A program made the position numbers and the translations under genes. This document shows positions 39,648 to 46,444 of a stretch of 64,000 nt of DNA, one piece after another. How positions within the stretch are numbered: the first letter of the stretch is position 1; the number at the start of each line of letters is the position of its first letter. The notes under the pieces are model-generated. The model had not been told where the DNA came from. It saw only the letters and a list, made by a program, of their open reading frames with translations, and searched no databases. The DNA is from Nocardioides sp. Root240 (GTDB lineage: Bacteria > Actinomycetota > Actinomycetes > Propionibacteriales > Nocardioidaceae): positions 161,588 to 225,587 of the forward strand of contig NZ_LMIT01000011.1 of NCBI RefSeq assembly GCF_001428825.1. The letters are read 5' to 3'.

Positions 39648-40073
39648 TCACTCGTCGGCGATGGTCATGTTCATGCCGTTGTCGGGGTGGTAGCTCCACT
39701 CGTAGCCGATGCCGTCCTGGTTCGCCGACTGCCGGCCCATCATCGACGTCGTGGTCTCCATCTGGGCCACGATCGCCTCACTGGTGCCGAGCTCGTTGAG
39801 CACGCAGGCTAGGGCGTCGATCGGCTGGTCGTCCGGCGCGGAGACGATGATCGAGTGCCCGCCGTCGGCCAGGGAAAGCCGGTCCGCCCCGTCGCCGTGG
39901 TCGCACGCCTCATAGGCGTCAGCGAGGACCAGGCGCTCGGTCTTGGGCGAGTCGGTCTTTCGCGTCGGGCCGTCATCGTCGTCGAGCACGACCAACGCGA
40001 CCGTCGCCGTGGCCGCGACAGCAACAACAGCGCCGCCCGTGAGCAGCGCCAGCAACGCGCCCTGAGACTTCAT
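39648..40073 (-). CDS. secreted or membrane-anchored small protein
   Basis: A 141-residue protein with an N-terminal hydrophobic helix (about 6-29, LLALLTGGAVVAVAATATVA) then an acidic DDDDG linker. The external part of about 100 residues has two Cys (EACDHGDG and ALACVLNEL). ATG 40073 was chosen over an upstream one because it gives a normal signal-anchor. No lipobox. Function unknown. Confidence 0.65.
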   Translation of the reverse strand: MKSQGALLALLTGGAVVAVAATATVALVVLDDDDGPTRKTDSPKTERLVLADAYEACDHGDGADRLSLADGGHSIIVSAPDDQPIDALACVLNELGTSEAIVAQMETTTSMMGRQSANQDGIGYEWSYHPDNGMNMTIADE

Positions 40074-40128
40074 GACCGCAGCGTAGGAGCACACCTGTCC
40101 GCGCGCAGCCGAACTCCGCGCGAGGGAC

Positions 40129-40629
40129 TCAGCGAGGTCGGTGCCGACTCCCGGCCGCGGTCCTCCGCTGCTCGGCCTTCGCGATCACCGGGTCGACCAC
40201 CGAGCGGGCCCACAGCTCAACGGGGTCCTTCTCAGGCGTCGCGTCCACCTCAGCATCGGCGCGGCGGATCAGGCGGAGCCTCGGGCCTGGGAACCATGTC
40301 AGGTCTCGCTGATCGGCGACTCGCCTGAGCCGCAACCAAGGACTCTCTCCGACCGCCCCCAACAGCTCGGTGACGTCGTACTCGGTCCCGTTCGAATCGA
40401 TCACGCGGTCGCCTGGGCCGTAGGTGTCAGTCGGCACAGATGCTTCCCAACGCCGCTGGGCCGCGAGGACAGCATCGACGAGTTCCCGGTACGTCAGGCC
40501 GGCCTGCTGCGCCACCAGCTCGATCTCGGCTGTGACCTCGCCTCGGTCGCGCCCCCTTCGAGCCTGTCGGTAGAGACGGCCTGCGACTAGGCGAGCCTGT
40601 TCGGCCGCGATCGGGGCGACGTCGACCAT
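40129..40629 (-). CDS. unknown element protein, 166 residues
   Basis: From ATG 40629 with GGAGGTGAGG upstream. The N-terminal half is helical (AAEQARLVAGRLYRQARRGR). The C-terminal half has GPGDRVIDSNGTEYDVTELL and LTWFPGPRLRLI, which resembles an SH3-like beta-barrel. It is in line with the DUF488-like gene upstream. No family recognised. Confidence 0.6.
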   Translation of the reverse strand: MVDVAPIAAEQARLVAGRLYRQARRGRDRGEVTAEIELVAQQAGLTYRELVDAVLAAQRRWEASVPTDTYGPGDRVIDSNGTEYDVTELLGAVGESPWLRLRRVADQRDLTWFPGPRLRLIRRADAEVDATPEKDPVELWARSVVDPVIAKAEQRRTAAGSRHRPR

Positions 40630-40730
40630 GGACCTCACCTCCGGACGATCACCCCTGCGCCGATCGTCGGTGCGAGGTGGGCCCATCATCGCATCCAGCT
40701 CCGACGGTCGAGCGACTCCAGCGGTCGACA

Positions 40731-41114
40731 TCAGCGCGCTCCCCGACGCTCTCGGACGGGTTCACCGGTCTGGACTTCCCACCAGTCAGCGAACATCCGG
40801 CGGTGGCACCAGTCGCCTGGCTCGGCCAGGCTCTCGAAGCACAGCAGCACGAGCCTGGTGTCAGCTACGGCTACGGCGATTGCCTGGAAACGCTGCTCGA
40901 GGTGCTCGACTCCGACCTCCTCGAGTTGCCGCAGGTAGCGGTCCTCGTACTCGCCGTACGGCAGGTTGAGCATCGCCCGAGACGGCATCAGCTCGGTCAA
41001 CTTGATGTCGAGCGCGTACGGCAGACGCCACCGCGGGTGGCCGATGCTGGTCCGAATCGCGGTGCCCATCCGCGGGTTGAAGTGGCGGTAGCTGGTGGTG
41101 TGCAGGGTGAACAC
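40731..41114 (-). CDS. DUF488-like protein
   Basis: A 127-residue protein. Its end has LVLLCFE and DWCHRRMFADWWE, the CFE...CHR signature of the DUF488 family, with a short N-terminal strand (HTTSYRHF). GTG 41114 has AGGAGG 6 nt upstream. Relatives occur in actinophages and islands; the biochemical role is unknown. It is the first gene inside the right end of the element. Confidence 0.7.
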   Translation of the reverse strand: MFTLHTTSYRHFNPRMGTAIRTSIGHPRWRLPYALDIKLTELMPSRAMLNLPYGEYEDRYLRQLEEVGVEHLEQRFQAIAVAVADTRLVLLCFESLAEPGDWCHRRMFADWWEVQTGEPVRERRGAR

Positions 41115-41160
41115 GGGCGCCTCCTGGCGGTCATGCTCACCTCCGGTGAATCGAGGCCGG

Positions 41161-41250
41161 GTTCCGTTCCTGTTCCGTTCCGATTGATTCCGAACAGGTG
41201 CCTGATGATCGCGAATGATCGCGAATGATCGGAACGCAGTCGGAACGACC
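41161..41250. repeat. helically phased short repeats near attR
   Basis: GTTCCGTTCC occurs twice at an 11-nt step (41161 and 41172). ATGATCGCGA occurs twice with a third partial copy (41205, 41215, 41225), and CGGAAC, the inverse of GTTCCG, twice at an 11-nt step (41230 and 41241). The cluster ends 44 nt from attR. It suits integrase arm sites, an excisionase site or an origin. Confidence 0.7.
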
Positions 41251-41293
41251 TCACAGCTCGATCTGAGTGTGAATCGAGTCTGCGCAGGTCAGA

Positions 41294-41342
41294 CCGGGAG
41301 TAGGCCGTGTCGGGCTCGAACCGACGACCCTCGGATTAAAAG
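41294..41342. repeat. right attachment site (attR) inside tRNA-Lys
   Basis: 49 bp identical to 29013-29061. It covers 7 nt past the tRNA 3' end and the tRNA from its discriminator base to position 32 at the 5' edge of the anticodon loop. The element supplies this 3' part and so keeps the tRNA gene whole. Confidence 0.93.
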
Positions 41343-41373
41343 TCCGGTGCTCTACCAACTGAGCTAACGGCCC
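41301..41373 (-). tRNA. tRNA-Lys (anticodon TTT)
   Basis: 73-nt cloverleaf on the minus strand: 5' GGGCCGT pairs with ACGGCCT, D-arm AGCTCAGTTGGTAGAGCA, anticodon loop CTTTTAA, T-arm loop TTCGAGC. CCA is not encoded. The gene is the integration target of the element and is intact. Confidence 0.97.
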
Positions 41374-41383
41374 GCAGGGAACT

Positions 41384-41565
41384 CTAGTGGTCATCTCCGG
41401 AAGTTGTGCGGGGTGGCCTGTGCGCCGGGTGCGTGCATCGCAAAGGCCGCTTCGCTCAGACCTCGCGCTCGAGCCATACCGGGTCGTCTCGCAAGCGTCG
41501 GCAACGCCGCGAGGTGCGTGCCCGGGGCGCAGGACACCCGAAGAACGTCCGGAGATGACCGCTAG
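41384..41565. repeat. MITE-like element with long imperfect terminal inverted repeats
   Basis: The left arm starts CTAGTGGTCATCTCCGGA (41384) and the right arm, read inverted, starts CTAGCGGTCATCTCCGGA (41565). Similarity extends through roughly 50 nt of each arm with scattered mismatches. No gene lies between. The right end supplies the TAG stop codon of zur. It looks like a miniature transposable element or a very large hairpin between zur and tRNA-Lys. Confidence 0.7.
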
Positions 41566-41984
41566 TTGCCGCGGGCCGCGGCACTGCAGTCGGCACACAG
41601 CCCGATCAGCTCGACGGTGTGCGCGACGTCGGTGAAGCCGTGCTCGTCGGCGACGGCGTGGGCCCACTTCTCGACGGCGGAGCCGGTGATCTCGACGGTG
41701 CGGCCGCAAGAGCGGCAGACCAGGTGGTGGTGGTGCGACGCGCTGCACCGACGGTACGACGCCTCGCCGGCCGGGCCGTGCCGGACGTCGACCTCGCCGG
41801 ACTCCGCCATGGCCTGGAGGGTGCGGTAGACGGTGGCGAGACCGACCTTGTCGTTGCCGCGGCGCAGGACGTCGTGGATCTCCTGGGCGCTCTGGAAGTC
41901 GACGGCGTCGCTCAGCGCAGCGGTGATCGCGAGGCGCTGCCTGGTGGGGCGGAGCGCGGTCGGACGCTCGTCGGTGCCGGTCAC
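41562..41984 (-). CDS. zur: Zur, zinc-uptake regulator (Fur family)
   Basis: A 140-residue zinc-sensing repressor. The winged helix (RPTRQRLAITAAL, then SAQEIHDVLRRGNDKVGLAT and VYRTLQ) precedes the metal-binding half with YRRCSASHHHHLVCRSCG, the CRSCG and CADC pairs for structural zinc, and WAHAVADEHGFTDVAHTVE as in Streptomyces Zur. The start is GTG 41984. The TAG stop falls in the inverted repeat next to it, so the last residues may have been changed by that insertion. Confidence 0.9.
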   Translation of the reverse strand: MTGTDERPTALRPTRQRLAITAALSDAVDFQSAQEIHDVLRRGNDKVGLATVYRTLQAMAESGEVDVRHGPAGEASYRRCSASHHHHLVCRSCGRTVEITGSAVEKWAHAVADEHGFTDVAHTVELIGLCADCSAAARGN

Positions 41985-41999
41985 TCGACCTCCAGCGGT

Positions 42000-42014
42000 T
42001 GGGAATCACTCTCA
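42000..42014. promoter_or_regulatory. candidate Zur box
   Basis: The 15-nt TGGGAATCACTCTCA is an imperfect 7-1-7 inverted repeat and, read on the minus strand (TGAGAGTGATTCCCA), resembles the actinobacterial Zur box TGAAAATGATTTTCA. It lies 16 nt upstream of the zur GTG, in the region shared with the divergent gene. Confidence 0.45.
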
Positions 42015-42154
42015 ATTTACCGTGTCCACCCCCGTCCGTTCGACGCATGCCCGCTGGTCAATTCGGACCATCGACTCGGGTACTTGGTAACGACGACGTC
42101 GAACTTAGAGCGGGGGTACGCTCGTTGGTCGGAGAGGGAAGGGAGGACTCCGTC

Positions 42155-43312
42155 GTGGGGAGCAATGACGAGTTCGGACCGGACACGGAGACCATCCGTG
42201 CCTGGCTGGCCAAGCGCGCCACCTACGCGAAGGACGCGCGCGTCGTCGGCGCACCCCGAGGGACCCTCACGGCCGAGGTGCCGACGTACACCCCTCGCGT
42301 CCCCGAGGCCACCGAGCCCGCCGAGCCCACGGAGACCGACGAGCCCCACGACGTCGTCGACGAGACGCCCGCCCCGCCCACGGCCCCCACCTCCCGGCCG
42401 ACCGCTGGCTGGCCCGACACCCGCGACGCGGGCCGGTCCGTGCTCGACGCGCTCGGCGACGAGACGCCTTCGAGGAACACGCCCGCAGGCCCCGGCAGCC
42501 CGGGCGCCGACTCGACGGCCGCGGGTCGTTCCGTGGTCGACGCGCTGCGCGCCGACGACCCGCCGCGCGCGAAGGCGCGGCCCGACAGGGCCGACAAGCA
42601 GAGGTCCGGCAACGAGAAGCCCGGCAAGGAGAAGTCCGGCAAGGAGAAGGGCGACCAGCCCGTCGAACGCCCGGCGCCGACCGGCCGCGCGTCGAAGTCG
42701 GTGCGGGTCAGCGCGCCGGCGGGCCGCACGAAGTACCAGGCCTCCGACCGGCCCGCACCCCACTACGAAGCCCCCACCACGCAACCGGTGCGCCGCGGCC
42801 GCTGGACCGAGCCCGAGGAGAACCTCAACTCCGTCGAGGCCACCACCGACGTCACCTTCCCGGTCCGCAAGGGCGCACGCCGCGCCCTGGCATGGGTGCT
42901 GCTCGCCTCCGCGCTCGCGACCGGCGCGGCGTCGTACCTCGCCAGCCTGGACCGCACACCCGCGATGATCGTGATCGCCAGCGTGCTCGGCGTCCTCACC
43001 CTGACCGTGTGGGCGGTGCGCGCCAGCATGGTGACCACCGAGATCACCATCCGCCGCGGCAAGCTCACGGTGACCCGCGCCGGCCACAGCGAGATGGTCG
43101 AGATCTCCGGCAACCACACGACCATCGCGATCATCGGCGAGCCGGGTCACCGCCGCTGGACGGTGCTCTTCGAGCGCCCCGGCCTCCCGCTCGTCGTCGT
43201 CAACGAGAGCATGGTCGACGCGCACTGGTTCACCAGCGCGCTCTACCGGCTGCGCCCCGACCTCCGCCCCGGCTACGACGCCAGCGACAGCTACGCCGAC
43301 GCGGCTCGCTGA
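42155..43312 (+). CDS. third paralogue: disordered N-terminus, two TM helices, PH-like tail
   Basis: A 385-residue membrane protein of unknown function. The acidic/Pro-rich and then Lys-rich disordered N-terminus (1-235) contains AGRSVLDALGDE and AGRSVVDALRADD, a repeated motif. Two membrane helices follow (about 247-268 and 271-292), then a beta-rich tail with GEPGHRRW, VDAHWF and YRLRPDL, matching the tails of the proteins at 6955 and 11424. The GTG 42155 has GGGAGG 8 nt upstream. It is divergent from zur. Confidence 0.8.
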   Translation: MGSNDEFGPDTETIRAWLAKRATYAKDARVVGAPRGTLTAEVPTYTPRVPEATEPAEPTETDEPHDVVDETPAPPTAPTSRPTAGWPDTRDAGRSVLDALGDETPSRNTPAGPGSPGADSTAAGRSVVDALRADDPPRAKARPDRADKQRSGNEKPGKEKSGKEKGDQPVERPAPTGRASKSVRVSAPAGRTKYQASDRPAPHYEAPTTQPVRRGRWTEPEENLNSVEATTDVTFPVRKGARRALAWVLLASALATGAASYLASLDRTPAMIVIASVLGVLTLTVWAVRASMVTTEITIRRGKLTVTRAGHSEMVEISGNHTTIAIIGEPGHRRWTVLFERPGLPLVVVNESMVDAHWFTSALYRLRPDLRPGYDASDSYADAAR

Positions 43313-43321
43313 CCCGGGGGC

Positions 43322-43855
43322 TCAGCCGATCCAGTAGCGGCGCTTGCCGTTGCGGACGTCCTCCTGGACGCCGCCGTTCGCCTCGATCGTGCGCGCTGAC
43401 GGCTCGTTGTCCTCGTCGCAGGTGACCAGCACCTTCGCGATGCCCAGGTCACGTGCCGCGACCAGGGCGAGTCGCAGCGCCTCGGAGGCGTGCCCGCGGC
43501 GCCGGGCCGACGGCTTGACGGCGTACCCGATGTGGCCGCCCTCCTCGCGCAGGAAGTCGTTGAGCAGGTGGCGCAGGTTGAGGAACCCGACGAGCTCGTC
43601 GTGCGGCCCGCCGTCGCCGGCAGCGATCCAGAAGTACGTCGACGGCACCCGCAGGCCGTCGAGGTCGCCCGGCGCGGTCACCTCGGTCATCGTCACGAAC
43701 GCCTCGCAGCCGGCACGGGTCGGGACCGGGTCGCCGTCGAGGAACCAGTGGCCGGAGCCGTGCATCTCGGCCGGGCCGCCGAAGTCCTCGACCATCGCGA
43801 CCCAGCTCTCCCAGCGGGCGACGTCGGGCAGCACCAGTGCGGTCATGACATCCAT
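43322..43855 (-). CDS. GNAT-family N-acetyltransferase
   Basis: A 177-residue acetyltransferase. The acetyl-CoA loop is RRRGHASEALRLAL (residues about 122-135), preceded by GGHIGYAVKPSA and followed by KVLVTCDEDNEPSARTIEAN and GGV as in many GNATs acting on small molecules or protein N-termini. The substrate is unknown. Its stop lies 9 nt past the convergent paralogue's stop. Confidence 0.85.
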   Translation of the reverse strand: MDVMTALVLPDVARWESWVAMVEDFGGPAEMHGSGHWFLDGDPVPTRAGCEAFVTMTEVTAPGDLDGLRVPSTYFWIAAGDGGPHDELVGFLNLRHLLNDFLREEGGHIGYAVKPSARRRGHASEALRLALVAARDLGIAKVLVTCDEDNEPSARTIEANGGVQEDVRNGKRRYWIG

Positions 43856-43932
43856 CCCACCACTCGGGCGCGGTCGGGTGCGAGCGGGATTCGGCGCAGC
43901 GCGAAACGAGAACGTGTTCTACTCTGGCGGGC

Positions 43933-44574
43933 ATGAACTGGCACCTGCCCTCCGACGCCCCCGTGGACGAGACCGCCGAGGTCGAGCGTCAGGCGCGGGT
44001 CTGGCGCCCGCTCGCCGCGGCCGCGCGTGAGCTGGTCGACCTCTGCGTCATGTCGGACGTCGACGAGGACGAGGTCCGGGCGGCCCAGGCCGACGTCGAG
44101 GCCGCCGTCGCGCGGCTGCGGAAGGTCCGCCGTACCCAGACCCTGGGGCAGGAGCACCTCACCGGCGGCCGCCGCCGGCCGTGGGGCAACCCGGTGATCG
44201 GGCTGCGCAACCCCATCGCGCCGCCGATCGAGGTCCACAGCGACCCGAGCGGCCGCGCGGAGGCCGACTTCCACTGCGGCCCGGCCTTCGAGGGCCCGCC
44301 GGGACTCGTGCACGGCGGCGTGGTGTCGCTGGTCCTCGACCAGGTGCTCGGTCACGCCGTCGGCGCGGCCGGGCGGCCGGGGATGACCGGCACCCTGACC
44401 ATCGTCTACCGGCAGGGCACGCCCCTCGGCGACCTGCGGATCGAGGCGTGGGTCGACCGCGAGGACGGCATCAAGACCTGGGCGAAGGCGCACATCATCG
44501 GCCCGAACGGCGTCACCGCCGAGGCCGAGGGCGTCTTCATCCTGCCGCGGGCCTTCCGCACCGAGGGTTCGTGA
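43933..44574 (+). CDS. hotdog-fold (PaaI-like) thioesterase
   Basis: A 213-residue predicted acyl-CoA thioesterase. The C-terminal 110 residues have the hotdog signature GLVHGGVVSLVLDQVLGHAV, with the His-Gly-Gly and the downstream Asp as probable catalytic residues, then GTLTIVYRQGTPLGD. The N-terminal 100 residues are helical. The start ATG 43933 is in a 77-nt gap divergent from the acetyltransferase. A palindromic element follows the stop. Confidence 0.82.
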   Translation: MNWHLPSDAPVDETAEVERQARVWRPLAAAARELVDLCVMSDVDEDEVRAAQADVEAAVARLRKVRRTQTLGQEHLTGGRRRPWGNPVIGLRNPIAPPIEVHSDPSGRAEADFHCGPAFEGPPGLVHGGVVSLVLDQVLGHAVGAAGRPGMTGTLTIVYRQGTPLGDLRIEAWVDREDGIKTWAKAHIIGPNGVTAEAEGVFILPRAFRTEGS

Positions 44575-44577
44575 CGT

Positions 44578-44648
44578 TCTCCTGCGCTTGATGACGGGTG
44601 CAACCGTCATCAAGCGCAGGAATCCCCGCCTGAGCGGGGATTCCTGCA
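44578..44648. repeat. long palindromic element, copy 2
   Basis: A 42-bp near-perfect palindrome (44580-44621) followed by a perfect 14-bp inverted repeat (44616-44629 with 44634-44647) sharing the GCAGGA arm. It starts 3 nt after a stop codon between convergent genes. Same layout as copy 1 at 12070-12140, with substitutions that often compensate on both stem sides. Confidence 0.85.
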
Positions 44649-44658
44649 AAGGCCGGCG

Positions 44659-46152
44659 TCAGCCGCCGACCTTCACCCCACGCTTGTTCTCGTCGCTCAG
44701 GCGAGCCTCCTCGGCCGCCTGGGCCTCGAGCTCGGTACGACGGCGCTCGGCGTCGTCGTACTCGCCGGGCTCGGAGACCAGGTCGGTCGCACCACGGGCG
44801 AGGCGCTGGAGGGCGACCCGGGCGAAGATCTGCTGCTCGGTCGAGGTGCGCTCGGAGCGACCCTTGCCGAGGAAGGAGACGGCCCAGCGGATCACGGCGG
44901 TGACCCGGTTCTTGAAGCCGGTGATGTAGAAGAGGTGGACGACCAGCCACATCAGCCAGGCCACGACGCCGGTCAGGCGGAGCTTGCCGACCATCGCGAC
45001 CGCGCGGAAGCGGCTGATGATCGCCATCGAGCCCTTGTCGAAGTACTTGAACGGCGCCTGCGCGGGCTTGCCCTGAAGGCGGCCGTCGATCTCCTTGGCG
45101 GCGTACTTCGCGCCCTGGATCGCGACCTGCGCGACACCCGGGAGGTTGTCGAGCGAGATCATGTCGCCGACCACGAAGACCTCGGGGTAGCCCGGGAGCG
45201 TCAGGTCGGGGTTGACCGAGATCCGGCCGGCCCGGTCGAGGGGCGCGCCGGTCTGCTCGGCGAGCTGCTTGCCGAGCGGGTTCGCCTGGACGCCGGCGGC
45301 CCACACCTTGGCCACCGCCTCGATGCGCTGCTCGCTGCCGTCCTTGTACTTCACGGTCAGGCCGCGCTCGTCGACGTCGGTGACCATCGCGCCGAGCAGC
45401 ACCTCGACGCCGAGGGCCTCGAGCTTCTCCTGGGTCCACTTGCCGAGCTTGGCGCCGAACGGCGGCAGCACCTGCGGAGCGGCGTCGACGAGGATGACCC
45501 GCGCCTGGCGGGTCGAGATGGCACGGAAGTCGCGGGTCAGCGTGCGGTGGGCGAGCTCGGCGATCTGGCCCGCCATCTCCACGCCCGTGGGGCCGGCGCC
45601 GACGACCACGAAGGTCAGCAGGTGGTCGACGTTCTCGCCGCGGGCGGCGCCGAGCTCGGCCATCTCGAAGGCGCCGAAGATCCGGCCGCGCAGCTCGAGG
45701 GCGTCGTCGATGCTCTTCATGCCGGGCGCGAACTCGGCGAAGTGGTCGTTGCCGAAGTACGACTGGCCGGCGCCGGCGGCGACGATCAGGGAGTCGTACG
45801 GCGTCACGAGCTCGCGACCGAGGACGTGGGAGGTGATCAGCCGGTTCTCGAGGTCGACCTCGGTGACCTCGCCGAGCAGCACCTGGGCGTTCTTCTGGTT
45901 GGCCAGGACCTCACGCGTCGGGGGCGCGATCTCGCCCTCGGAGAGGATGCCGGTCGCCACTTGGTAGAGCAGCGGCTGGAACAGGTGGTGCGTCGTCTTC
46001 GCGATCATCGTGACGTCGACGTCGGCCTTGCGCAGCGCCTTGGTGCCGAAGAGGCCGCCGAAGCCGGAGCCGATCACGACGACCTGGTGCTTGTCGGAGC
46101 GGGGAACGATGACGCGGTCGGGCAGATCCGGCTGGGTGTCGCCTGCTGCCAT
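44659..46152 (-). CDS. ndh: type II NADH dehydrogenase (NDH-2)
   Basis: A 497-residue FAD enzyme that passes electrons from NADH to menaquinone without pumping protons. It has the FAD loop VVVIGSGFGGLFGTKAL (near residue 24), the NADH loop TFVVVGAGPTGVEMAGQIAEL, and the quinone-site region AIQGAKYAAKEI. A hydrophobic C-terminal stretch near residues 395-415 (VVAWLMWLVVHLFYITG) gives membrane binding. ATG 46152 has AGGAGG upstream; upstream in-frame codons do not. Confidence 0.93.
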   Translation of the reverse strand: MAAGDTQPDLPDRVIVPRSDKHQVVVIGSGFGGLFGTKALRKADVDVTMIAKTTHHLFQPLLYQVATGILSEGEIAPPTREVLANQKNAQVLLGEVTEVDLENRLITSHVLGRELVTPYDSLIVAAGAGQSYFGNDHFAEFAPGMKSIDDALELRGRIFGAFEMAELGAARGENVDHLLTFVVVGAGPTGVEMAGQIAELAHRTLTRDFRAISTRQARVILVDAAPQVLPPFGAKLGKWTQEKLEALGVEVLLGAMVTDVDERGLTVKYKDGSEQRIEAVAKVWAAGVQANPLGKQLAEQTGAPLDRAGRISVNPDLTLPGYPEVFVVGDMISLDNLPGVAQVAIQGAKYAAKEIDGRLQGKPAQAPFKYFDKGSMAIISRFRAVAMVGKLRLTGVVAWLMWLVVHLFYITGFKNRVTAVIRWAVSFLGKGRSERTSTEQQIFARVALQRLARGATDLVSEPGEYDDAERRRTELEAQAAEEARLSDENKRGVKVGG

Positions 46153-46352
46153 TGTGCTTCCTCCTGGGGAGCGTTTCGGTGATCGGTCGACGGCTCGTCG
46201 CGTGTGACGAAAGTCGTACGGAAACATTCTCCCGCCTCGGCTCCGCGTCGCCCAACCGAGGTGGGGGTCTGGTAGGTCACACTGATCGGACGGTGTCCGG
46301 GCCAGTCGGGTCTAGTCAGTTCGGGCCGTCACCAAATCCGCGTTGAACGGTT

Positions 46353-46378
46353 GGTTTGGTTGCGAGTTCAACCGGGTA
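46353..46378 (+). promoter_or_regulatory. SigF/SigB-type promoter before the ATPase gene
   Basis: GGTTT (46353-46357), 16 nt, then GGGTA (46374-46378) fits the actinobacterial SigF/SigB consensus GGTTT-N15-17-GGGTA exactly. A start site near 46385 would leave a leader of about 60 nt. The 292-nt gap 46153-46444 also has to hold the divergent ndh promoter. Confidence 0.6.
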
Positions 46379-46444
46379 TTCAACTCGGGATCAGGCCTCA
46401 CCTACCGACGAGACTCGGGCACTGACACCGTGGAAGGTCCATCC

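Larger units (their letters stand above)
29013..41342. mobile_element. tRNA-Lys-integrated phage-like element (satellite or compact prophage derivative), about 12.3 kb
   Basis: Bounded by 49-bp direct repeats, the right one inside an intact tRNA-Lys gene. It encodes a tyrosine integrase at the left end, an AlpA-like DNA-binding protein, a replication-initiator-like protein, a terminase-small-subunit-like protein and a tail tape-measure protein in a 13-gene leftward operon (38294 to 31088). Three leftward genes near attR and one rightward gene (38544-39590) complete it. No large terminase, portal, capsid, tail tube, tail tip, lysin or holin gene is recognisable. All genes are intact by reading frame. 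Confidence 0.88.
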
